Below are positions 51,501 to 63,439 of a stretch of DNA of 64,000 nucleotides, one piece after another. The stretch is from contig OX243820.1 in assembly GCA_945859605.1 (NCBI GenBank), positions 28,095,396 through 28,159,395 on the forward strand. Direction: 5' to 3'. Made by a program: the position numbers and the translations under genes. The stretch comes from Lumbricus rubellus. Lineage: Eukaryota; Annelida; Clitellata; Crassiclitellata; Lumbricidae. Position 1 is the stretch's first letter, and each line of letters begins with the position of its first letter. The notes under the pieces were generated by a model. It was not told the DNA's origin and did no database searches. It saw only the letters and a program-made list of their open reading frames with translations.

Positions 51501-54500
51501 AATTGGATAATCAACCAAAATTAGGCCTACTTCAATTAAGATCCGTGCACGTTGAATAGAGCCTAGGGTCTATATAGGCTACATACTACAGCATTGTTAG
51601 GCAGTTGCTTGCAAAATTCACGCTTAGATTATAAATCAATCAATTATAAAATTATTATTATCGGACATTAATTTTATTGACTGCCTCAAGGAATAATGTG
51701 GAAACCGGACGAGAAGGCAATGGATTGTAATTAATTCATTACTACGTTCTTGTTTTCTGGTTAAATTTAATTGCATTATACTGATCAACATGAACATTAT
51801 GTGGACTGAATGTTTATAATTTATACTTGAAAAGATTTCAATAATCCTACCTTTAATTTTCAAAAATCCATAACATCAAGGCAACAGCATTGCTAGTAGT
51901 AATAGTTGGTATGCGGGATCTAATATTGGGGGATACATCATTTGCAACTGTAAACAGTGGCGTCCTCTGCTGAATAACAATATTAATGGGTGTGTCCCAT
52001 CTTAGGAACTGTCCCATCTTAGAGAACTTTCCCCTAATTGCTGTATACTGCGTTTGAAAGGTTTTTCGAAAAATGTATAGGCTATACTATTTAGACATCT
52101 TTTTGTCGCAATCTGTCGATTTGTATAATATCAGAAACGACAACAGCATGTCCACCTCCTCCGCCGCTTCCACATTACCCGGGATGCGGCGCTTTTGAAG
52201 GTCCAGATGGATGCCTCAGAGGTCATTGCTATACATGCGATGTAAGTGAATTTACTGAATTAAACAATCGGGCACTTTCGAAAATGTATACACGAACATG
52301 CATGTATGTTTGTTTGTTCTAGCACCCCTTTAACCTCTCTCTACTCAGAGGCGCTCCAGACTACAGCGCGGACACTGCATCGGTGTTTCATGCCGAAGCG
52401 CTGAGCAATTGCGAGTGAAGGACTTGCCCAAGGTCCCTACGCGGCGATTTGAGGTGGATTCGAACCTGCGACCCTTCGACTGCAAGGTGATGAACATACC
52501 CACTGCACCACCGCGCCCCTCGATGTATGTAGTGATCTAAAGCTAATTTAGCCGTTCTGTATAGCGGCAGCCTACTTTATAGCGTAATCGTGATCGTAAT
52601 CGTAAACTCGGCACCTTTCGAGTGCCCACAAAAGCAAAGTCGTGGGATCAAGTCTATTCAGAGGCGCTAAATCAAAATAAAGTCGATAGGCAGAGAGTGA
52701 ATATCCGGAAAGTCGGAAAGGCAAAAGGTCGCACGGCTCTAGTAGGCTAATCGTGGATCATGTTTAGAGTTGAAGCTGGTGGAGTAGAGGGATGTTGCCT
52801 TTATCTTTATCGGTTCTTGAACCCGTTTGGTTATTTACTTTCATTGTGTTGATGACAAGATGGTGATAAGCAACTTCTTCTTCTCCTATTGAGCTGTTAT
52901 GTTTAAGTTTATGATTAAGAGAAGTAGATGCTTGTTAGCTTGAAACCATTGCTGATACGTGGAACCCATAGCAGGCAGGCGGCGTTTTCGGCAAGGACCA
53001 AACAGATGAAAGATAAATCAATCTATTGTAGGATATTTCTTGTGGCGAGGGTACGACATGCGAGCTACAAACATGCTGGAGTCTTCCATGTTCGTCTCCG
53101 GTTATATGCGTTTCTACAACAGGTTAGCCATCCTATTGTACTACATAGCGTAAAAAATACCCACTGAAAGTCATAGTATGTGTAACCGTCGTTGATCTGA
53201 CACCAGGATATAGTGTTGAGAAACTTGGATGATACCCCGTCGTTTACACCACGACGATAAGCTTTTATGCTACACAAGAAAGGAATTCCATCATTTTACC
53301 ATGTGTAGCTCCTTAGGGAATAACTGTGTAGAAGACTGCGTGGAACTATCGCCATCGACGAAGGCAGTCAAGAAGGATTTGAAGGAGTACTAGCCCTAAC
53401 TTATCCCGTTGTGCTATACAAACTGAAGAAATAACAGTTAGCTTACTTTATTGCTTTAAGAGAAGGAAGGCGGTGTAGGGCCTATTGAAGTTCTTATTAA
53501 ACGAAGATCGAATTTAATTCAATTACCACCAAATTTATAATAGGCAATAATCTCTTAGACTGGAGTAAAGTTATCCAGCTCAACTTAAGCCCCCGTTTGA
53601 ATTCAGGAAAACGTGTCAACGTAGCAGCGATTGAGATACTGCCGACGACGCTGTGAATCGAAGCGACGAAGATTTTCGAAAAAAAGGAAGCGACACCGAC
53701 ATAAAAATTAATATTACATCCACTTGAAATTAAATCAAAGATTAGACTACTCGCAGGACGTAGCGAATCAGAAAAAAAATTATCCACGAAGAACTGAATT
53801 CAATGATAATTCCACGTCTAAATTAATATTGTAGTACAGATCAAAGTTGAAATGAATTTCAATATGGGTCCACGTCTGTAGAAAATGTGAAATTAAGCTT
53901 ATAATAAAACAGACGAGAGAACAGGGCTATTAAGCAATATGGGGGCCCTGTTCGGGAAATTTTTGCGGATATTCTTTTTTTTAGTCATCGGGCGAAATTT
54001 TCGGGAAAATCAAACCATTTCATCCGCCAAACAAGAGGAAAATCATACCATTTCATCCGCCAAACAAGAGGAAAATCATACCATTTCATCCGCCAAACAA
54101 GAAAAAAATCATACCATTTCATCCGCCAAACAAGAGGAAAATCATACCATGTCATCCGCCAAACAAGAGGAAAATCATACCATGTCATCCGCCAAACAAG
54201 AGGAAAATCATACCATTTCATCCGCCAAACAAGAGGAAAATCATACCATTTCATCCGCCAAACAAGAGGAAAATCATACCATTTCATCCGCCAAAAAGTT
54301 GATGACCTTTTTTAGGCATCTGCCGAAATTTTCGGAAAAATAGTCGTTTGGTCGAAATTTGCTCCTGAAAAATGTTTTCCTCGTATTTGTGGGGGCCCCC
54401 TAAAGTGTGGGGCCCCTGTTCGGCCGAACATGTTGAACATGCTTTAATCCGGCCCTGCGACAGAATCCAGATCCAATTTCGAACGAGCGACCTTCGAAGC

Positions 54501-57500
54501 GACAATAAATTGAAGTAGCCTATATAGGCCTACACCGGCACAGTCGCATAAATAAGATGGCCGAACCGGAAGTAACTCTTGAGTTATACATGAGCGTCAC
54601 AGTTGTACAAGTTTATGTAGTACATTTAAAGACGTTTCTGTTGAAAAACGGCTTAAATCTATTAGCATCGTTTCATTCATCTTGCCGTTTTTTTCTTCAG
54701 AGCCGCCCACATCGACGCCTATGCTACTTCCACATTGTCCACCCGCGCAGTGGTGTCCTACTGCGGGAGGTTACTGCAGATTAGAGAGCATTTTTGATGG
54801 ATGCGTGATTTGTGCCTGTCCTGACTCGTTATGCACGGTTAGAAACTCTTCTTAAAACATAAATAATATTATTATTAGGCTATACAAACTCAAATCCACT
54901 TTCCGTGTTATCGTCGTCTTGAAATGTTTTGCTGTTGTAAGGAATCTAACGATCGCTCAAACTATTTACTTAGGCCTATTCATTTTTATATCAAAGTTTA
55001 TTTTAATCAGCAAATTCATCTGCAAACAGTAACGATGCCTTTTATGGCTGCGGAGTGCAGAGGTCCTCATCACTTAAATTCTTAACCTTGATGTTTTGAA
55101 TGAAAGAGGAAGACATATAAAAAATTATCAGAATTATTTTGAGGTAACGACCGACATGTTACATGTACCTAGGCATACTTGCTCAATCGTATTGAATAAA
55201 TCTGCAAGAAAATCATAATTAGCACCTTCATCCTACCTGTAAGCTAGCCTACATGTAGGCTACCAATCAAACACAATAATCTAATGCTCTAATAATTATA
55301 TTTAACTGTAGGAACGTCTTTCCTGTTAGATTTCTTTTATAATTATGCCATATTGCACTTATGGCCTTGTCTAGATCAGGGGTTCTCAAACTGTGGTACG
55401 CGTACCCCTAGGGGTACGCCAGGCGCCGATAAGGGGTACGCGAAAAATTCCAGAAATAAAACTTTTTCTTTGAGTTTATGGACTTTGTATCCATAATTCT
55501 TTTGATTAGAAATGATTTTTAGCGTTGCAACATATAACAGCATCGTCATTTCTTTCTTTCACAACATTAGACTCACATAAAACACAGCGCATGAAGCATA
55601 TTTACGTTTAGGCCAATTACTATAATTTGAAACAAATAATGTATGAATGGTTAAAAGTATAGAGCTGAAATAGCAGAAAATTGATTTGGCTTAAGGATTA
55701 ATTTCTGATCGAGCTTTAAATGATGTAATTTCTTTCAGCACGTCATATCTGGTTGAAACTGGTCTTTAAACTATTCTTGCTATCAAAAGCAAACATGGGG
55801 TAAATTTGCGTTTGAAATTGACGAAATATTAAACCCGACATTTTAAATCTTTGCTAATCTAAACAAATCCACAGCGTTATTATGTTGGTTCTTTCTTAAA
55901 GGGTTTTAGAACAATTTGTTGATAAGATTATATACGATTCAAACTAAATTTTGCACCATATATACGACACTGCCAAACGATATCACTAATGATTAAATGA
56001 ACTTTTAGTAGCCACTGCAAGGGGTTCTCGTAATGGCATTTTGTTTTTGACCTGCTTTTGCTGGGGGTACGCCGTCATTCGTTTATTTTACTTGGGGGTA
56101 CAATAAAAATAAAGTTTGAGAACCCCTGGTCTAGATCTGTGCACGATAGAGGCATTCTGGAGTCAAAAGGTAAAGTCAATATACTTCAAGAGTGCTAATA
56201 GCCACAGGCTACCCCTAGAGACCTAGCGGGTGGTCGGTACCTGTTACGAGCCAGGATAAAGGAGGAGGTTCTGCGGTGGGCTTGCATCCCACTCAGGTTA
56301 ATCAACTTCAACAACAGAAACAACGCAGAAAGCTCATTCAAATAGATGACGTGGGAGGACGTTGTAGGGGCGGCGATAGACAGAGGAGAATGGAAAAGCT
56401 GCGTTGCCAGATTACAATCCTGCCCTTGAGGGACTTAGGTCTAAGATAAGGTAAACAAGAAGCGGGATGATGATGATTTAAGCAATTGCAGAGAGTTGAT
56501 TAGGCTAAAATATGAACAAACGTGATCCAGTTCAAACACACGGATTCAAAAGAAGTTAGGAAATATATTGCTAGAGATGTTTCTGAAAAATTGGTGGTTT
56601 GTGCTACGCAGGTCGAGACATGTGTTTCAAGTCAAGATTGTTGGCCAAATTCGCCAAGCGAAAACTCAGAATGTTACAATGGAAAGTGCTACACCTGCAA
56701 CTATGAAGGTGGTAAAAATTAGACCTACTTAAGTACACGTCTTAGACTTAGAGGTTCCGTTGTCGCGATTATATTCACGTAAACTATGTTAACGCAGTTA
56801 ATCGATTACTTCAGCTATCGTGTCTAGCCTACTGTTCTTTCAGTCGCACATGAAATTCTTCGTTTATCTAATTGATTAAATTAACCGAAATTTAAGCATG
56901 TGACAAAAATCGATTGAAGTTGTAACCAACACGTTTAACCTATGTAGCTCATTTGAAACCGTTCCTCTTGAAAAATGGTTGACATCGGTTAGCATTGTGT
57001 CATTAATCTTGCCGTTCATTCTGCTCGCAGAGACAACAACTATCACATATCCACCTACCTGGCCACCTACGCCTACCCCACGACCTTGTCCAGACAGTTC
57101 GTGGTGTTGGGGTTCGTGCAGCTTAGATTACAGTTCAGGCGAATGTCCGAATTGTGTCTGTGATGGCGAGCTCTGCCAGGTTAGAAACATCGCATAAACG
57201 ATAATAAACAAAGTAAAATGATAAAGTCCACTTTTCTCATTATCGTCAATTTCGTCATCATCGAATGTTGTTAGTATAACGATCGCTCAAACTATTTATT
57301 AATTCATTTAGGCTATCATTTATTATATCGACGTTTGCATAAATATTCGTTTAATAAGAAAAGCATGTTGACATGACCGCAACATAGTTTTCTCTGGGTC
57401 CGTCTGGGAGCGCCTCTGATTGGTGTGCGCTGTGAGGCGATTAAAAATAGCTATACAGTGTGGGCCAAAAAAGACCCCACTCCCTAAGGTTTTTGCCAAT

Positions 57501-60500
57501 ATCTTGGCCAAAGTAAGAATTTCGAAATGAAATTTTACAGTCTTAAAAGACAATTCATATTTACACACGACGGCCAGATTTCATCAAAATATTTCAAACT
57601 GAGCAAAATTTAGACAACTTTTAGTGAGGCCACCCACCGTTTTTTTTGACGATTCAAAAACGTAAGGCAGCACCCTGTAGAGTGTAGATACAACAGCCTA
57701 CAATACAACAACTTTAGCTAAGGCCTTTTGGTTGTGGGTTCTTTGATGGTTAAAACAAGTGCATAGCATTGTGTATGAACAAAGCGATTCAGTTCAAATA
57801 GCCTACACGGATTTAAAAAAAATAATAATTAATTTAATTAAAGTAATAATAATAATATATAGAGATTTAAGGGCCATAGGTTCGCAAGCAATCGATTAAA
57901 ATAAAAACCGTGGCAACGATTCAGAAGCACTTTTAAAAAACGGCGAAAAACGGTGGGTGGCCTCACTAAAAGTTGTCTAAATTTTGTTCTGTTTGAAATA
58001 TTTTGATGAAAATATATGGCCATCATGATTGTGTAAATATGACTGTAAAAGAAATTAGAGGAATTATATGAAAAATTGGTTTGTGTTATGCAGGTCATCC
58101 CATGTCTTTCGGATGATGATTGCTTCGGTGGAATTACGAACAACGTATGCTCTCAAGGAAAGTGCTATTCCTGCGTTCGAACAGGTGGTAAAACCTACAT
58201 CCATAAATTATACGCCTAATAGATTCCGTTTGCTTAATCGACCAGTGCAGGTCTGATTTCATATAGATGTTCATTGTTATAACAAAAAGTAGTAATCCTT
58301 TCTTAATTGTATCAAAATGATTCATAGGCCTACTACGTTTACGTTGCGATATAAATAGGCTACATATATAATCAATTTAGGGCAAAGCAATGTTGTAAAA
58401 AGAAATTAATTTAATCGCCATCAGTGAACTCTTAGAAATCACATTTCTCAATTTCGCAAAAAGTGGACATAGGCTAGAACTTTATAAGATAATAACGCAA
58501 AACTGATTTCAAATAGATGTGCAATATTATACGGGGATAAGTCCAAAATACAGTCACCCCGCCTTAATTATACCAAAGTGGCTCATACTCCGATTACATT
58601 ATGATAGAAATAGACAATATTACGATCATTAAAGAAAAACAGTGATATTGTCCATAACTTTTAATTGTATCAACCTCAGTGATACAATTTGTCCTGGGCA
58701 CGACGTTAAACTGCATCCATCCTCTGCCACAGGGAACCAACAACGTCCCTGTGCCGGTCCTAAGCCCGGACAAAGGAGGAAGGTTTGCCAGATGGGTGGC
58801 GATACGCTGGCAGTGAAATACCAAGACGATTGTAATCCGCCAAAACCACGACACAAGTAACATAGCTACCCAGATGCTTCAAGGTGTCATGATGTGAAGC
58901 AGACATGCACAGGTCGGTCAGGACAGAGATGCTCCAAGATGTTAATGGTATGGAGCAGACCTGCTGACCGGACCGGTTGAAGCTGGGCAACATGGCACGA
59001 GACAGACTCAGACAGAGAGTGGCATCGGACTCCTACGGGCATTGAGCCTAAGGATATTGATGATGATGAACCTCAGTGAAACGGCGAAAATCATTTTTGA
59101 CGGAAATCTGATAAATCGTTTCTCTCGGTTTCCGAAAGTGGACATTATTCTAAAGGCACGACAAGGCAAAGCCGTGTTTTCTCAGGAGCTGGCCCTGTCG
59201 CCTGGAAAGGACTTCCTGGGGCTGTGAATCACTCCACCGTTTTTTTCTTATCTCTATAGCTAGGGGCCTAAACCTATATAGCCACAAGACTGTCCTGATT
59301 ATCTAAGGTTGGGTCGGAAGCGTTCCTGAGCATATAGTATTAAATGCTCCTTATAGATAAATAAGTAAGCAAATAATATTGTGTGTGCGACAATTATATT
59401 TTTATTTTGCCTCTGCGAGAGTTCTTTGCCAAGCCATGTCGTTCTACGATTCTTGACATTCTTGTCGAGAGAAGCGTGAAATCACTTGACATTGTTTCAT
59501 TTATCTCTCAATTAATTGTGCAGTGCCAAGCACATCGACGACTACATGGTCACAAACACAGACGCCTTCATTGCCGCCCACACCGACGCCGCCACTTTGT
59601 CCAGACCTATCGTGGTGTACTGGCGATTGCCAACAATTGGACTACAGTTACGAGGGATGTCCGAGTTATATCTGGTCCTACATGTTCTGCCAGGTTAGAA
59701 ACACTGCTTAAACATCAACTAAAGTCACTTTCTCATGATCTTCGTCCTCGAATTGTTTTAACAACGATCGTTCAAAGTAATTATTTAGCATTTTTATATA
59801 AAAGTCTGTAGACAGTGTAGAGACCAACAAGTTCATCTGAAAACTGTAGGCCTAAAAACAGCGGCATCACCTAAACCTCTTAACCCAGAACGTTTTGAAT
59901 TAAAGAGAATGATCAAGGAATTAATTCGGAGTAACTAGACCTACTTACTTATAATAATTGTGCATTAATTTCCATTGATTAGAATCATTAGATTTCACTC
60001 TTCCAGGTCAACTTTTTGGTCAATTATTCTCCTCTATTTTACTCTCCACCTATATATTATGGCGCCTAGTTTACCTTAGACCTATAATTGAGCATCTGTT
60101 CATTGACTTTGGCTAGGCTCGTAACTAGGCCTATAGGCCTGCCACGTCAGAATATTATCTATAGCACACAGCATTGACTTACTTGACTTATGGCCCTGGC
60201 GAAGCTTGCGCCCGCATCAGCCGCTCCTTTATGGATAGCCTCCAATTGACCCTGTCCTGAGCTGTCCTCGTCGCCTATTCATATTGGAGTTTCATGATCA
60301 AATGGAATGAAGGGCGACTGATCAGGTCTCTCCCTCTTCCTCGGTTCAGATTTAGCCAGGACTCGTGTCCTGTTGCCCGGGGGAGACGACGAGGACGTAC
60401 TGAACCATCCCCCCCACAGCACACAGCCAGCTATTGATTGAGGGTTCTTGATCAATCAAGCAATACTCGTTTATTTCATCATAATAGGCTGACATGGACG

Positions 60501-61095
60501 CCACTGGAAAAATTACAGGATAGAGGCAATCTTGCGTCAGCATGCATAGGCTATACTTCAAGAGTGCTAGACTAATTATTGGAGTTATTAATTAAACGAC
60601 AAGTGGGGTGATGAATCAATTGCAGAGAGTTGATAATTATGAACCAGTGTGTTCCAGTTCAAACACACGGATTGAAAAGAAGTTACGAAGTCTATTGCTA
60701 GAGAAGTTTTCTGAAAAATTGGTTTGTGTTATGCAGGTCGTGACATGTGTTTCAAGTCAAGAATGTTACCCAAGCAACGAATGTTATGGAGGAAAATGCT
60801 ACTCCTGCTATTATATAGGTGGTAAAATTACTCTAATTCACTCTTATAAATCTCGTTGTCACGATTAAATCCACAGAAACCATTTTAACGTATTGGATGA
60901 CACACTGGCATGGAGACCAGCGGACTCGAGTTCGAGCCTGTAAGATAGACTGCGTTGTAGGCTACTAATAGCGACGTGTATTGCAGGCTGTCTGTTCTGT
61001 GGAACGCTGAAGCTGTTTTTGAGCAAAACAAGAGCGTCATGTGTGTAAAGAAAAGACAGTCTTGTAATAATATTGCCCTTTCTAGATCGTTGGCC

Positions 61096-61138
<43 letters not shown>

Positions 61139-63353
61139 GTGTTATTATTATTATTATTATTGTTGTTGTTGTTTTGCCCGAGGTAGTAAAGATCCCTCAG
61201 GCTGTAAAAGATTAAAATTAGTTTTATAGGTTCTCGTCTCCAACGTGCTCAAAGGTGCCTCTAAATGCAACGTGTGCTATTGAGTATGAAGTAATGAACA
61301 GAATATATTGCGCTTTGATATCAAGTAAGTTTGAGGTCAGATGCGCACGATGGGGAGAAGTCCGTCTCGACAAACTAAGCCTAAGAAAAATAGGCCTATA
61401 GAACTTTAATAATAACGCCACATTAGCCTGCCCTAGATGGATGGTGTTACACAGGTGGACCAGCAGCGAAATTTATTATTCTCCGGGAATTGTTTCATAT
61501 AGCTCTTTCAATAATAGGCCCTATTGTGAAAATAACCATTGTAATTATGCGATGTCATGGTCATTGCATTCAACATTTTCCAAAAGAATTTAATATAGAA
61601 AAACAAATGTTGGTTGGTCCATTTGGATTCTAGACATTTCTCATGATTTCTGGGTTGGTCCAATTGAATGATGGAAATGGTGAGTGTTTCGGTTATTTGA
61701 CCCTGCGTTTCGGAAAGCAAGATTGACCTTTATAACTCTGTATTATCCTGTATTATGGTGGCATTTGATTAGGACAACATTGTGATTAAATTCTGGTAAG
61801 ATGTCAACGGTGAATCATAGCAGTTAGCAAAGTTTATCTTGCAAATAATTATGATGTTGAGCATGCAGAAATTATTAGTAGCCTATAGCTTGAGGTAAAA
61901 CAAATGTTTTATAGACGACTTTAGTTAGTTAACTTTTAAGGGAGTAGAAAAACATAGTTGTAGGCTACGCACGGATGGGATCCACACAATAAAATGTAGG
62001 CCTACAAGATTAAATAGGGGCAGGGTATTTTTCGTACGGTGATATATGGACGATCTCGCAATAATATACATGTAGTCGCGCCTCATTTCATTTTAGATCC
62101 CACTCTGACTCCGACTTCACCTCCAGCTCCTACTCACACGGGCTGTTCAAGCACCTCGTGTGACAGTAGTCCATTCTGCAGCATCGATTACAGTTCAGGG
62201 GACTGCGCGTGTGTCTGCGTTGACCCCGAATGCATGGTTAGAGACAATGCTTCATCAAAAATAAACCATCTAAAATCATCTTCGTTATGATCGATATCAT
62301 TACATTTTTATCACAAAGATCACTAAAATTGTTTGTTAAGTTATACATTCATGTACCAATACGTTTACTGAATGGCGTTGGTTAGCGAAAGTCGCATTGA
62401 AGCTAATCGATAATTGTAACAATTTCTTCTGTACGTATGCAGTTATTGTGTAGGCTTAGGCTTCCCTTTAACGGCCTGCCTATTGAATTGGCTTTGCAGT
62501 GCTGTTTTTAACGGTAGCTGTAAGAGGTCCATTAGCTCATGTTTCGTTGTCTCATAGCATAAAAAGGTAGGCCTATTCCAAATGTAGAGATTATTGGCTT
62601 TCTCGCATATCCTATTTCTATTTTGAAGACTAAAGGGGATCATAAAAAATATGCAAAAATATGCATTGTTATTGTTAGGCCTATTGCTATTGTTTATTTA
62701 TTTGTTTTATACCAACGTTAATTGCAATCCTAAAAATAAGTGCAGAAACAATAGTATGGACGTCTGGAACTGGTATTTACATAAAAGCTCTGACTGGTCA
62801 AAAGTACTGCGGATGGTCAAGGCATATTGAAAGCGTTGCTCCCCTCCCCTCCCCTCCCCTCCTTCTCCCCCTCCCCTCCCCCTTTCCCTGCCCTTTCCTA
62901 TATAATGATGAAAGGCCGCTTTCGTAAATTAATATGCGACTCGCTTATGACGTCACAGCACGCGACCTCATTCATGTTTCGTCTGCTGTGTTTGAGGACA
63001 ACGCGTTTCTGAAATCTGGCAGCCCTGCTGTTTTGTTGAATTTGCAAATGGCGGTCGAACGGATTGCAAAGTTCACTTTTTGTGGAAAAGATTGGGGTTT
63101 TTTCGGGAAAAAATCTTGAGACACGGTGCTATTGGAATGGAAGGTTTTGGTAAATTTTCAAAACAATCGGTGCGTAACTTTCGGCGTGATAGTGTTACGA
63201 ACTATTGGAAAGTTTCATTTTTATTTATATAGATTGCTAAGCGCTGAAAGAGATAACAAGTTTAACCAGGAATTCAACTGCATGAGTCCGCGTCACTCAA
63301 AGCCAGCCATCACACCGTTGTGACACATTATAATTCTTGATAAAATAATAGCC

Positions 63354-63439
<86 letters not shown>

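Noticed and set aside
54014..54295. CRISPR-like array
   Set aside because: Units abut without unique spacers, and the DNA is eukaryotic.
53939..54343. 134-codon frame with 11-residue repeats
   Set aside because: Both strands are open only because the minisatellite unit is 33 bp. No splice sites or paralogue link it to the genes. Kept as a repeat.
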